The notes under the pieces are model-generated. The model saw only the letters and a list, made by a program, of their open reading frames with translations, was not told where the DNA came from and made no database searches. From Loxodes magnus (Eukaryota > Ciliophora > Karyorelictea > Loxodida > Loxodidae): a DNA stretch of 64,000 nucleotides. Every line of letters begins with the position of its first letter. Within the stretch, counting starts at the first letter, position 1. The position numbers and the translations under genes were made by a program. The stretch is from positions 62,001-126,000 of the forward strand of contig CAMPDV010000708.1 of the NCBI GenBank assembly GCA_946699065.1, written 5' to 3'. Positions 36,320 to 50,449 of this stretch are shown piece by piece.

Positions 36320-39300
36320 ATTTAAAAATAATTTTTTATTTATTTTCTTCATATTTATATTATTTAATCTTAGTAACTTTTATCATTCTCTAAAGATATA
36401 GTTTTTTTTTATAATTTGAAAATATATTTATTTCAGTTGGTTTTAAAGGTGAAATTTATGTTTTAGTAGTGCTTTTATTATTAAAAAAGCATGTGGTGAA
36501 ATTTGAACTCAAGGAGCTTTTCTCATTAGATTTTTAGTTTAAATTTTGTTCCGTTCAGCCTCAGATAACTGACTTTTTACGAAATTTCTCTTTTTTATTT
36601 AATTTTTTTATATAATAACTAACATTTTTTTAAATACTTATTATCTCTTTAATTTATTTCTTTTAAGCATATCAATGGCTATAACGAAAAAAAAAGACAG
36701 AAGTATTTTATTAAGTTATAAAATTGTTAAATAATATTTGCTTTAATTTTATAAATCCGCCGAATAAAAAGTTTTATGATTTAAATAAATTGAAAAATTC
36801 TTCTGGCAAGCTAAACCTCCTTGTACATTAATTTTTAATGTCATATTTATAAAAAAATTCCCCTGATATATTTCGCTAGAAGTTTGGAAATTAATCTAAA
36901 AGATTTTCTTTGACTCTAATTAAGTTCTTTTTTCATTTCTACTTATATCAACAAAAAAAATAGCTTTTTAAGTCTAAATTTTTATTTTTACTATTCTTTT
37001 ACCAATAATTTTTGAATACAATTTAACACATAATTTCAAACCTTAATTGGATTAAGTTTATAATGTATAATAATTTATAGAAAATCTAACTAAAAATTAT
37101 TTCATAACTGAGTAAATCTTTGCTGCTTTTATCAAAATTATATAAATTATATCCTTTCCAATAATTAAATTCTAAGTTCTTTTAATCTAAAATTAGTTCT
37201 AATATTCCGAAGTTTAATTCAGTTCTAATTATCCTTTTTTTTCCTTTGAAACTTATATAGAAATCAAATTTAATCTAAAAGTAACTTGAAGAGGAAATTT
37301 AAAGGTAGTAAAGCTATTTTTTTGAATTTTATGCTGCTTTAAGGGTTAATATAATATAAATAGATTTCGTCCAAGCATTGAACTTTATTAAGATATAAAT
37401 GAATATTAAAAAGAGATTTGATGTAGATAGAGATAGAGCATAAGAAGGAATTTATAGAACTTAGTATGGGTGTTTTCTAAATGATTAATAATGATTTAGA
37501 TCTTTAAGTTAATTGAGAATATATTTAAATCTAAAGGATATAGATAAAATATACAATAATATAAGGATTCTAGATCTAAGCTAATTATGATAAAGATAAG
37601 CAACGTTTCATATATCAATTGTACTTAAACATATTAATTTAGAAGAATGATAAACTTACTAGATAGAAATTAATGAAAAAATACCACCAATAAAATGAAG
37701 CCAGAAATTAAAATTTACTCTCATAAAATACAAAACCTAGGTACGCATATTTTAGTTTAAGATACTTTCAAGAAGCTTGCTAATTATTAAATTTTATAAA
37801 ACTAAGAGTAGATAATTATCTTAGTTAAATAATAAATCTAAGTCTTATGCATTTTAAATGGAAAATCTTATTATTATAATAAAGAATATAAATAAAAGAA
37901 AACTTAAATAAATAGGAGATTTTTAATTTAATTATTACGCCTTTTAGAATCAACTTGGGTTTATAGAAAAAAGGTAGCACATTTTAAAATTCAATCACCT
38001 AAATTTTAGGATTTTTATAATCGTTGTAGTTTGAATTTATGATTACTGAATAAGAATAGGACTATATTCACTATTTAGTCCAAAGAAAAAACTTAATCTT
38101 AAATTCTTCAGCTACTTTGAATTAACAGGCTCTCTTGAATTGTATATACTTAAATAAATCAAAATATCTAAATACCAAATTTTATAAGGTAACTTGCTTT
38201 TATTAGCAACTTAAGATAACTAGCTTACAAAAAATGAATTAATGTAAATGAATATTTAAAGAATCAAATATAATAACTCATGTAGTTTCGACTCTCATCT
38301 CTTACTTTAAAATTAATAAAACTTATATTTCTAGTGAATTTTGGTATATTAAAAAAATAATTAAAAAAGATTAATAAAATAAATACTTTTCCAATTTAGC
38401 TATACATTTATGGTATTTGTTCTTTGAAATAATTATTGATTCTTGTTTTAAACTCAAAATTATTTACCTTTACTTTATTGTCTTTACTTTAATCTATTTT
38501 TAACCACCATCTAACTTTTATATTAAAGGTATTTATTAGTAGACTCACTATCTAAGTTTATCTTCCAAATTGATTTAATGAAAATTCCGCTGAAAAATAT
38601 TATAGTCAATTATCTCTCCGAGGAGATATTTTAGAATGCTTAATAGAATGCAATTTCTTCATTCTATATCTCTCTAATTTTTTAGCTTTACCTTTATTAC
38701 TAAGCCATACCATTCAACCTTAAATACGTAATTTACTTTAGCTTTATTAATTAATCAATATAGATTAAATAGATTTGAAACGAACTTTATAAAGTTACTA
38801 GTATCTTTTATTTATTTATTGTAAAGAAACTAGAAAATATGATTATATACTCTTCTATCTTTTTAAGTTACTGACAATGATATTGATGTATTGATGATTT
38901 TGATACTTTTTTTATGCTTTATTTTAAATAAAAAATAGCTATTAAAGATAATCACCACTACTTATTTAACCATGAATAATTACCTACCTAAATAATCTTC
39001 TAAGACGAAAGTCATAATATGAAGATTCCAGAATTTACCAGTAAAGGAAGAAAACTGAAAGACCTTTGTTACTTATTCTCAAACTCGGCTAATATGCTTT
39101 AATATTATTATGTTCATTCTTCAAATGGTTTATAAAGCTTTAAATGGAAAAGAGGGTAAAAAATACAAGCAAAAACCAAAAAATTTAATATCTAAATATT
39201 TATTTTGTCAAAATAAATGCACTAAGTTCTTATTTTTAACATTTTACTCTAGAAATTGAAAGTGCGATAAATTTTTTGGATTTTAAGGGAAAATTAAATA

Positions 39301-40060
39301 AATTTTTTAAGAAATTGTAGAAAGTAGGATGAAAGTGATCTATCATAATATTAGTAGGCTCAAACTATTTTTCAGTATAGAAGATATTGAATAGGAATCA
39401 AGCATTTGAATTTTCATATGCATTTATCTAATTCAATCTCATTAACTTTTATTTTAATAAACTAAAAAGTAAAGAAAAAGGTATTTATAATGCTTAAACT
39501 CAAAGTGCTTAGATAGTTGGCAAAAGAAATAGAAATTCAACTTAAAGTCAAAATTAAGTAGATATAATCATAGAGACTGATATAATGTTGTTTAAGACTT
39601 GTTTGTTTCTTAAATATTTCTTATATTTTTAACTTAAACATCTAAATTTCTTTTATAAGTATACATTATTTCAACTTAAAATCCAAGGATTTTATCCAAT
39701 TTATACAAGAAATTTAAAATCTAATCTCTTACTACAAAACACTTAAAATTATAGGAAATCGAGCAATTTTACATTATATAATTTAAAGAGCTAACTAATA
39801 TTAAAGAGCTCCAAATTCTTTAAGGGTTGACCCTTTTTTTTAAAATTACAAAGAGTATAATTGACAGCCATTATATCATCTAATAATTTTAAATTTGCAT
39901 TAAATATAAAAAAATTAGAATGTTTAAGACTTTCATTCTAGATAGAAAAAATAAAAAAAAGTTTCAATTTGAAGAAATGTTTAGATAAGTTCAGAATATC
40001 TCAGCTTATCTCTTTTTTAACTTATATTAAACTTTTAAAATAAAGTTAATTTTAAAAAAG
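36320..40060. other. intergenic stretch with possible decayed gene at 37.4-38.3 kb
   Basis: Mostly A/T-rich. Between 37397 and 38340 the plus strand reads as Leu/Lys/Asn-rich peptide (RILDLSQLWQR and similar) that might be an eroded LRR gene, but I could not align it to the family. No gene is claimed. Confidence 0.35.
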
Positions 40061-40078
40061 TTTGAAGGTTCAAATTAA

Positions 40079-43000
40079 TCAGGAAGGGTTCAGAACTTTT
40101 TCGATTTCTTCTTTTGTCAGTTTATGATTACAAGAGTTAGTCATGCACTTTATTACGCTTTAGCTTATATCAAAGTTTTGATTTATTCTCATTTGTAAAT
40201 AAATTCTTAAGCAAATATCACAAAAAGTATGTCCACAGCCTAGGCTTATTATCACATACTTTTGTACACTTTACTTTTTTTGCTAGCAATCTAAGAATAA
40301 CTAACATTCTAATCTCTTTGGTTGAACTTTATTTAAAATTTTTAACTGAGTTTTTTCAATTTAACTTATATCTTCTTTAGAATATTTTTACTTGCATACT
40401 ATGCACTTGCTTCCTGCATTGTAAGATAAGCAGCAGATACAAAATTTATGCTAGCAGCGTAATAGAATTTTAGGGTTTTGCTGCACATCTTTATCAGAAT
40501 TCTGGCAGTTTCAGCATTTTTCTATCTTTTCTAGATACTCTTTTATATCCTAAATCGCTTGCTTATTATACTTCTTTTTACATCAACAACATTTAGGCTT
40601 CAAAGGATTAGTGTTAAACTCTTAGTAGAGACATTCATCACAAATTTCGTGTTGACAAAATTGCTTGAAACCCTAGAATACTTCTTCATTATCTAGTAGC
40701 TTTTAGCAACTAAAGCATTTTTTCTCGCTTAGTTAGTTTTTCTTAATGTTGTTAAAATATTATTTCAACTACTGCTTGCCTTAAACCTCTTAAATCATAG
40801 TTGAAAAGTACCAATTCATTATATTCTCACCTATTATAGTATTCAATTCTTGCTGTTGCATCTTCTTTAAGCATTAGGGACATTAAAAAAGATAATAAAA
40901 ACTCAGATTCTGATCCCAAATTATATCTTTGTTTACCAAGTTTTTCGAAATTTAATTTATCACACAAACTCTGCAAAAATAGTGTTAGCATGTCAAAGTT
41001 ACTTTTAAGTTCTGCAAGACTGTTTTTTCACACTTTGGCCATAAGCATTTAAAAAACTATTCTGATTGCCATTGCTCGAATTAGTATTCTTGTGTTTAGC
41101 TCTTCTGAATACCGTTATATCTATTGATTGCTTCTTGATATAAAAAGTTATAATTTTCTTCCCCTAAAATATATTTAATTTCTTAGTCTAAATTTAGCTA
41201 ATACTTGCAGACAAAACATTTAAAAGCTTTATATCCCTTTTAGTCCTAAAATATTATCATTTTTCCTGAGGTTTCTTTGTATAATTTATTAATCATACAA
41301 CTCTTGCAAAACGTATGCTTACACTGTAAATAAATTAGATCTTCTTATAATAGCATTTTGCTGCATTTACTATTCTAGCATTTGAGTAAGTCACAATGGA
41401 AATTCTAATCATTTTATTACTGATTTACTGATTATTATTGAATTGGCTATTTAACCACTGGCACTTGGCTTATCACTTGTTTGCTTTCCTCAATCATGAC
41501 TTCCTTTTTTTCTTCTCTTTACTAGAACTAGTTTCCTAAAACTTTAACGTAATCATTCTTAGTTAGTTGTAAAGTACACAGATCACACACTGGTTTTTGA
41601 ATTCTTTCTGTTTCTAGCAATTCCAAAAATCCAGCTGTTGCCTAATTAAGTTTGAACCATAAGCATTACTTGCAGAATTAATGGCTACAATCTAGTTAAA
41701 TTATTTAGTCATTCTAATTTTGATATTTACAATTTCTCATTTGACACTAAGAAGAGATTGATTATATCTATTACTCACTTTGATTAATCATACTCCATTT
41801 GTTTTCTTAGATTAGCTTTCTTTAAGCAGCTTATACACTATATTTATCAAATTCTTCCTAACTAACAGCCTATTTGATATCATTTAATTATATGATATAT
41901 TAACAGTTTTAAACTTGACATTTTGCTTTATAACCTTGTTCTCCTTCGTTGCAAATTAGCAAATCTTTGGTGACTAGCATTAAGTAATTAATAAATATTC
42001 CTTTTTGAAGCTAATGTCCACATTCTAGTATTAATTAATTATCTTCATTCGGTTTTTCTTTATAGCTATATTCACTGATAGATTAGATTTACTGCTTTTA
42101 CTCTAATATTGTCTCTTTTGCTTATTTTTCCAAATTAATATTCTATTAATTTAATGCTTCTGATTCTTATATTACTCTTTATAAATCTAGTCATCTTTTA
42201 AAGGCCATAGAGGAATACTTATCGAAGTCCTGCTTACTTAAAACTCATTAAATATCTTGGATTGTAATGATATAATTACAATATTGTATTTAGCACTTCA
42301 AGTCAGAATCCAACTCTCCTTCATAGCATATAAATTTACCACTAGTTGCTATTTTTAAATGCTCTATAAAGCATTTTTTACAATACGAATGCTTGCATTG
42401 AAGTGTAATTAAATCGATTTCTGCTGTTGATAATTTCTAGCATTTGTCACTATCGCATCATTGTTTTTTTACTTTCTTTTGCTTAATTTTTATTGTTTTA
42501 TTTTGAGATTCTTTAGTCTAATCTTACTTTTGCTTAGGCTTTTCCTGCTGAGATATCTATTAACAAGATTTCCTAGTATTAGCAAGCTTTTGGTAAAATT
42601 CAAACTCATTTTTTTCCAAACTTCTTTACACATCTTCAATTCTGACCAGATTTTTACAGTTCTACATCTAACATTGCAAGCTCTTTTCCAACTCTCCTTC
42701 ATATCATATATAATTTCCTTCAGTAGCTTATTTAACATACTCATTGAAGCATTCTTTACAGAAGTAATGCTAGCACTCTAATAAAATGCTTTCGTCCTCT
42801 TCAATTAGCTTCTAGCATTTACTATTCATACAGCTAATTTTCTTTTAATTCTGATTGATTTAATCCTCTTCTTATATATGATACAGGACTGATACTTAAC
42901 AGAGTTACTTTTTTTTCAAATCTTTTTGCTAAATTTTCTTTGCTAAGCGTTAATAATCCTTTATTATTTTTGCTTAAAATTGATAGTTTTAGTCCTTTAA

Positions 43001-44344
43001 TATAAGTGAAGGCTTCTTTTAGCTTTATACTTCAATATAAAATGGCTTCTTATACCAGTCATATCCTTGTGGAAATATCCTCTAGCTTATGTAAATTCCT
43101 CCTTTGAATCCATCAGCTTTGGATTAATATTTGTCGTATATCAAGTCAAAGCGTACAGGCTTATATAGAATATAAATAATTGGTAAGTTGCCTGTTACAA
43201 TTATTGAATCTAACTATATGGAGTTGAGATATTCAGTGTCTATCACTACGACCTGCATCTTAAATTTCAGCACTACTTGCAAGGTACCTATAGCTAACTT
43301 ATCAGCCTCTTTTCCCATTGTTAAGATATCCTTTAACTGCTCTTCAAAGTTTTCGCTTTGATGCTTGAAAGCATCCTAATGTATCTCTAAATAGTTAGCA
43401 GTTAGAGTTCTCATTTCCCAGACTAAAGCTTCATCATAATTATTCTCATTTTAAGCAATGAAAATTTCTAGCTTCTGGATTAGTTTTGTGTTATTTTTCT
43501 ACTGATAAAGGTTTAGCAATAATTGTATGAATTATATCCTTAAGAATTAATGCTCTTCGTTTGTTTTTGAATTACTTCCAGGCCTTATGGAAAAATATCC
43601 CTTTTTGTTTTTCATTAAGTTTATAAACTCGTAAATCTCATTTAAATGAGTAGTGGGTCTAATTAGATGCTCTAAGTATGCGAATCCTACTGCTCTATAG
43701 TAACTATTTCCATCTTTGCCTAATGGTCTATAAGCGTCAAATTAATATTTTATTTTTTGAATTTGCTCTTCCTTTAGATTTTTATGCTTGTACTTATCAA
43801 ATAAGCATGAAATTACTTACCTTGAATAAAGCTAAACATTTTTTTTGTTTATAAATCTATTGATTTATGGTAAAACGTCAGTTGAATTAGTAGATGAAAT
43901 TTAGGATTTCTAGAATTATAGATTCTCCTACGTTTATTACTTTTCAAATACTTGCTTCTGCAATGAAAGTGCTGAGTTTTATTTTTCTATTATTAGTTCT
44001 TCTGATTGGTTTTGTCCTTCTTACTGAATCCAGGCCTGTTATAATTAATTTTTCTGGATTTTACTACGTAATGAATAATCTTTGACAGTTGAAGCTTTGC
44101 TTTGCTTTCTTTAAATATCTTGATACTTTAGTATTAAATTTTCTTATTCCATTTAATCATTCTATAATGTTTCTTCACTCTGCTATTTCAATTATTCCAT
44201 TTCCAATTAAGACTTTGCTTAACTTACTTCACTATCCCTAGAAAATTCGGAAATGCTGCTTTATTTATCTTCTTAATCTCTCATTCCTTCCTCCTAGACC
44301 TCTTATTCAACTGAGGCTTTCTAGTCATAACTAGATTATGACAT
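40079..44344 (-). CDS. degenerate otubain domain fused to an array of RING/RBR-like zinc modules
   Basis: The frame is exact for 1421 codons from ATG 44344 to TGA 40079-40081. Residues 1-190 are Gln/Glu-rich and coiled-coil-like. About 195-410 match otubains: PLGKDGNSYYRAVGFAYLEH (human OTUB1 has DGNCFYRAFGFSHLE), LVWEMRTLTANYL, KEADKLAIGTLQV, PIIYILYKPVRFDLIY. The nucleophile Cys is Ser214 and the catalytic His of PGHYD is Arg398, so deubiquitinase activity is probably lost. From about Cys505 on, around nine Cys modules follow with the RING pattern CxxC/xC...CxHxxCxxC...CxxxxC (CQHYFCKECF, CKHSYCKKCF, CSHQFCKQCL, CKHTFCKSCM, CQHYFCRVCV, CQHEICDECL, CQHKFCICCL, CGHTFCDICL), paired like RING and IBR units. 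Likely an E3 ligase or ubiquitin scaffold (inference). Confidence 0.85.
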
Positions 44345-44420
44345 TTTATATATTTCAAAAGTACTAGCTTATTAAAGGTCTTTATTAGATCTTTTTTATT
44401 TCATAATAAATTGTATAAAA

Positions 44421-45716
44421 TCAGCTAGATTTTGCATTATATCCAAATTAGCATTCAAACTTGAGAAATGCTTCCCTTAAAAATAGCTTAAGTTTGAAGT
44501 ACCTTATACAATGCACTTTTGATTAGTTTAAATGAGTAGATATAATTTGGGTGGAATAAGGGAGTTATTAAAATAAGCGATATTAAGTTTGAAGATAAGA
44601 AAATTAATAAATTGGTTAGTAATTATTTTGCTCTTATTCTATCTATTTAAGGATATCAAAGATCGACATTATGGCTATACAACCTTCCATATGACTTAAT
44701 ATAGTATTTAATGCATTTAGTTTCATTTGATTCGCAACTTCGATGGTTAATTTTAATTTACAGTGTGGTATTAGTTATTATGTTGTTGTGGCATATGTTA
44801 ATTATAAACCTTCGCTGATGATGGAATGATAGAATGAGCTATTTAATGTTAATTACTAGTAAGCGATTATTAGGTTTATACTCTTTACTATATATTACAG
44901 TTTAGTATAATTCAATTTTTTCTCCTTATATAAATTAAACTTACTCGATAATTATAAAGCTTAGTAGCTTTAATCATTTCGTATATTTTTTCTTTTTATT
45001 ATGCTTTATTCTCTATTATGAAGGCTTTTATTAAATAGTGTTCTATTTATAGTTCTTGTGAAGACTATTAACTATTAAGTTTATTTGATATGCTAATTTA
45101 GAATATAATAGCATATTAGATATTGTGGCTGCTTAGCTTGAGTAGCAAGCTACTTTAGCCTTAATTTTATACTCTATCCTTTACTCCTTTTTTATAATCT
45201 TATATGCATTATCCCACTATGCTCCTTAATTTATTTATTAGGTAAAGAAGATTCAAATAGTAAACTTAAGAGTAAACTTCTAGCTTTGTTAATTAGACTT
45301 TAGTAAGCATACTAAGCAGCCAATTTTAAATTAGATACCTTTTATTATAAGTATCCGTTTAGTATTTAGATACTCAAGTTACTTCCCTTTTTTCAGTTTC
45401 CAACTTTTAATAAAACTAATTAAGTATACAAGCCAAAGCTTTTTCCTTTCTATAGTGTTATATAACCAAACTATCTCCACTACTATCTAATACTAGACTC
45501 ATTGGCTAGCATTCCATCTCTCATAATTCCGCTTACCTTAATATTTTCCTCTTTTTATTCTAATTATCACAGTTAGAGCTCTCTTGCTTAAATTTAGCTT
45601 CTTAAAGAATAGAATTATAGTGCCTTAACTAGATATCTAGTAGATAAGTATATGTATATGGTACTATTAAGGGGCTGATGGGTTCTATAGATAGCCAAGC
45701 TGCTTAATTTAATCAT
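44421..45716 (-). CDS. unrecognised 431-residue protein
   Basis: The frame runs from ATG 45716 to TGA 44421-44423 with only two internal TGAs (LWQLEQ; GNWKKG), both early, so the last 290 codons are free of any TGA. The composition is Leu/Gln/Lys-rich and helical: NSTIYIYLSTRYLVKAL, SGIMRDGMLANESSIRQ, EQSIIKRKNIRND, VANQMKLNALNTILSHMEG. No signal peptide, zinc motif or catalytic motif is visible. It sits 76 bp upstream of the otubain/RING gene on the same strand, so the two are closely spaced but probably separate transcripts. Confidence 0.55.
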
Positions 45717-46134
45717 TAGGGTATTTTTTACTCGAAGCTAGAGTAAAAACCTTTCAACTCTGCCTCGAATAGAGGATTCTTAGCTCCTACTAAAATAAGT
45801 TTAAAGCACTTGCAGCTAAGTTTCTACAAATGTATTTACATATCAACCTTATAATTTGCATAGTTAAGCTTAATCCCAAATCAATCTCTTAAGTAACTTA
45901 TTTAAACTACAAAAGGCATCTTAATAAAGAAAACAGCTTTAGATATAAAAATAGTCAGCTAGAGTAGTAAACGTAAGGGATAATCTCTATCTGTAATACT
46001 TATGATTTCAGGTTATGAATAGGCTTAATTCGCTTTAATAGCAATTAATGATTTTATTATCAAAGGATAAAGGAATTTTTCACTATAGAAGATTGACTTT
46101 AAATTTATATACCTAATATCTTTATGCAGTATTA

Positions 46135-47927
46135 ATGGAATCCAATTGGCGTAAAATTTGGTAATTTGGAAGTATTATTAATAACTAAACCTGTGCTAAA
46201 TTGGAAAAATAGATAAGTGGAGATAGGGCTTATTAGATTAAGACGGAAAAAGAACTAGAAGCTTAAATCCAATCATAATGTGAAAAATGCTAGCAGGGTA
46301 ATTTAAATTAATTAGTTCCACTTTAACTACCAAAAGTTCAGTAAGAAGATACATAAAAGCCATCAATGACTTATCAATAAAGCGAAGGGAAAAGTACTAG
46401 GCAAAAATAAAAGATCTGATAGCACAAATATTTACTCTATACAATATTGAGGTTCCTAAAAAATAGAGAAATTTGCTAATTGTAAGGAGCTAGCAAGTAC
46501 TTTTATAACTTTAACTATCACTATGATAAGATTTAAATTAAGAAATATAGATATAATAGAATAAGCTAGATACTAAATAAGATGCAAGGAACTTTAAGAT
46601 AAGTTGCTAAATCGGAAGTGAAAGGGTTAATTATTGATGCTTGATAGTTATCGGATAATTTGTGTTACTAAATCAAACAATAAATTAACAGGATATTTTT
46701 GCTGAAGGATTAAGGGAAGGAAAATAAGAATGTCAATAAGATTGAATAACTAGAGGTGTTAGGATGGTCTCATTAAATTAAAATTGATTTACCTGAAATC
46801 TCTCGTTGTAGGAATTTAAAGAAGCTAAAGTTAAATATTTTTAATCTTACAGACCAGGATCTAGCCTTTTTAAAAGACACATAAAGATTAGAAGAAATTC
46901 AAATAATCAATAACAACTTAGAAGCGAGCATTACAGGCTAATTTTTAAATGATTATTGCTAGTCTTTGAAGCTTAAGCGAATTATTATATAAAGCGCTCA
47001 TTATAACTAAGATTTTTTTACTCAGTATTTACAGCAAAAAGGTTAAGTGTTAAAGAAATACGGGTAGGGCAGAACGAGATGCTGTAGTAGTTTGTCAGTT
47101 TATGCCCTAATATTCAAAATATTTTTATATCAGAATGGTCAGAAAATCCTGGAGTTATTTTAGAGAAAATAAGTAATATAGAAATCAGATCTCTTAAGAT
47201 TTCTGGAGTTTCTCTTCCGATGAACATTCTTAACAGCTTGTTATCTCAGAAATTTCCCAACCTACTAGAATTTTGTATTTAGCACTGCTAAGAACATATT
47301 TCAAATGAAGCTCTAAAATATTATAGTGTTTATGGATAAAATTATGAGAAAATAGTAATAGAAACAGATTGAATGAAAGAAGAGCTTTTGAAGCTTATAT
47401 TAAATAGCTTCAAAAGCTGCAAATACTTAGAACTTTATCTTAAGTAAATAAGCAAAGAGACTTTAAGTGCCATAAGATAAAACTGTTTAGATCTGGAAGT
47501 TTTTATCCTATATTAATGTGAAGTTATAGGGGAAAACTGAATTTAAGAGATAATATAACTGAAAAAGTTAAGAAGACTAGCTCTAATTGACTGCTAGGTT
47601 AAGAATAAAGACGTAGCTACAATCATTAGAAATTGCTAGAAAATGAGGAATTTAAATTTGAATCATAATAAGCAAATAACATCTGAAGCATTTCCCATTT
47701 GAGATCAATATAACAATGAATTTCCAATTTATAAATATCTTAGAGAGTTCGAAGTTTGTTACTGTAACTTGATAGATGAATAGAAAATAAGAGAGTTAAA
47801 ATAAAGTTTTAGGAGGATTAAAATTTATTGGTAAAGCTATGAGTTTTATTAACTTATTAATGAAGTTGATTTTGAGTTGAGCGATATACTTAAAAGTAAA
47901 GACAGAAAGAAAGTTTTTATAACTTGA
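46135..47927 (+). CDS. F-box / leucine-rich-repeat protein, copy 4 (one frameshift)
   Basis: From ATG 46135 the frame has a single CEKCQQG motif, an F-box-like segment (HKYLLYTILRFLKNREICQL, about residues 110-145) and LRRs. Near 47053, in ttaaagaaa, one base is missing relative to the family (expected KGQVLKEIRV); afterwards the LRRs continue in the next frame (SLCPNIQNIFISEW; NCLDLEVFIL) to the C-terminal block and TGA 47925-47927. The loss is one A from an A-run, so a sequencing error is as likely as a true break. TGA encodes Trp at KIWQHKY and ENWIQEI, the latter at the family's variable TGA/TGG column. Confidence 0.7.
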
Positions 47928-48548
47928 ATAAGTTAGAGTAGCTTAATTTGGTTCTTGACTTTTATTCTCTAATATCAAACTTAATCTGCATTGAAGAAAT
48001 AATAAATACCTTCTATAAACTTTTGTTCTAACTAGCTATTTAGATAATTTATTTCAACAATCTATTCTTCATTTTGCTTAAATAATACTAACCTAATAAA
48101 ATGATAGAGTATCTTTAGTTAGCTTAAGCTATGTTCCTTAATAGCAAATTTTGAGCTAAATTAGTTTTATACTAAATACATAAAATGATTCATATATCTC
48201 TAGTTTATGCTACTAGGATTTAAAAGTGAAATATATTAGTTAAAAGTTAATATCATTTAATATATTAATGCTTTGGTATTTAAATGTAATAGGGTAAATC
48301 ATATAACTATGACCAGTTACTAATTAGAAGGTAGTTATTATTTGGAGTTTTATATGGTTTACATTTTGTTGACTAAATATGTTAATTACTATTATAGATT
48401 ACTTGCTGCTTATTAAAATTCATATTGAGTTTGATTAAAAAAAGCTAATTTATTAGAGATTGTTTGCTTATATTAAAAATGAGATATAGAGATTGCTTTT
48501 TTTAATTTAAAAAATGGATTATTAAGGTGAATAAAAGCGTCACTTCGT

Positions 48549-49199
48549 TCAAATGTCTTTCTTCTTTATTATTGGATTAGAAGATTTTTTCTTACCATTA
48601 GCGGACTAATAATTATTATCCTACTAAAGGAAGCTAAAGCCAGGAATACAATACCTATTTCTCATTTCATCTAATCCAGATTTAACTTCTAAATACTGAA
48701 ATAAATCATATGACAATATAAAAAAAGCATATGATTCAATCAGCTCATGCTACTAAACTTCTTAGTTCTTTACCTTTTAATTCTGTCTATTTGGATTTCT
48801 TTATCATATATCTATAGCTACTGTTCTAGAGCTTTACTATAGCAAAATTAGATGAATAGACATATTAATTCTTAAACTTTCTAGTCATATAATATCTAAA
48901 TACTCTTTAAAATAGAGCTATTATAGCTTTTATGCTTTTAGATTCAAATACCTTGCTTACTCTTTTTCTTATAGCTACTGAATATATAAAGGAAGAAATG
49001 AACTGAAATAAATGTAATTTCTTCCTAACTAAGAGAGATAAGATTGTGAATATTACACTAATACTTAATCAATAATATGAGAGCTATTTCCATAAAGCTT
49101 TATCTAGTAATCTAATTCAACTTTTCATTATTCAATCTGAAACCTTAATCCTTGTTTCTTCACTATATAACTACTATTATCCTTTAATTTCTTAGTCAT
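48549..49199 (-). CDS. unrecognised 216-residue protein
   Basis: Frame-exact from ATG 49199 to TGA 48549-48551 with three internal TGAs. The composition is convincing: VKKQGLRFQIEQWKVELDY, LKAQKLQQLYFKEYLDIIW, SGLDEMRNRYCIPGFSF, ending in a basic tail NPIIKKKDI. No domain is recognised and no membrane segment is clear. The opposite strand is also open, but with poorer composition. Confidence 0.45.
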
Positions 49200-49957
49200 T
49201 ATACAACACAACAAAAGAACAAAGTTATAAGGATAATAATAATTCAAAAACGGATGAGAAAGTAATAAGAGAGAAAGGGAACCTAACTAGATCATATTAT
49301 ACAAGCTATTAAGTAGTTAAAGTGTATTTTCTTATTAATTTTATTAATATGATATTCTTTAGTTTCTTAGCTAACTTGTTTGATCCTTAACTCTTAAATA
49401 AGGGATTAAAGTAAATCACTTATAAAGTGTTGAATTTCTAAAATTTAAATGAAAATGAAAATCATGCAACAGTGTAATTAAGAGCAGTCTGGATTCTTAA
49501 AACTTATAAAATTACGTTGATATCTAATAGACCAGAAATAACGTGTCTTCTATTAAATTTTTGCTTTGAAAATTTAGGCTTCGAATCAAAATTTCAGCGT
49601 TAATATCTAGCTTGAATAAAAAATGACTTTACGTGGCTACTTTTCTAATTTTTAAGATTTTAAATAAAAGCTTCATTTTAATAAAATAGGGAATAGGACT
49701 TATTATCTCTTTTTACACCTCCATTTAGATTAGATTTTAAGTCTTACAACTCAGTTGTTAAATGTGATATTCTATATATAAAAGACTAATATTTATATAT
49801 TTAAAAGCTTTTATAGGAATCAGAATCTCTTAGTGTAATTTTAGAGTTTTAGTTTTTATAAAAGTTCGCATCAATTTTTTCACTAGAAGTACCTTCATTA
49901 ATTTACTTTTTAGATCCTTTTATGAAACCATTTTTAGGAAAAATAATATTAAAAAAT

Positions 49958-50029
49958 TCCACATCCGGGACTCGAACCCGGGTCTTTCGGGTGAAAGCCG
50001 AATATCCTAACCTGCTAGACTAATGTGGA
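49958..50029 (-). tRNA. tRNA-Glu (UUC), second copy
   Basis: Exact reverse complement of the tRNA gene at 23897-23968, over all 72 nt; the flanks differ after a few bases. The same cloverleaf and anticodon TTC are present. With the first copy it is part of a mirror-image arrangement with the two kinase genes. Confidence 0.97.
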
Positions 50030-50449
50030 TCTTAACTAATTTACCACAAGTATGTTAATAATCATATTTCATTACGAATTATATCAGCAACATGAAACAT
50101 TAGCTTGCAGAATATTTTATATTTCAGCTAGTTTATTTTTTAAATGTTTACACTCGAAAATCTAAATTCAACTAATCAAACTAAAATCTACCACATAGAA
50201 AATTGACTTAATATATATCTGCATAGGCTAACAAGAAAGGACTACCTTTAATAGCTTATTTTATTTAGCTTTTAAGTAATAATTTATAAAGTATCATCTA
50301 AGTATCTATAAATAAGCATTTACTTCTTATTTAAGAGATATTTAATTCTAAGCTAAATTCATATTTATGCCTATGAAAATTATATTTAATAAAGATTAAT
50401 AAAATGATTATCTTTACCTCTTGCTAGACTTTAATTACTTATCTCTTCA

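Noticed and set aside
42461..42781. 106-codon plus-strand ORF
   Set aside because: Antisense to the zinc-module array of the otubain/RING gene; its Leu/Phe-rich sequence is the complement of Lys/Gln/Glu codons.
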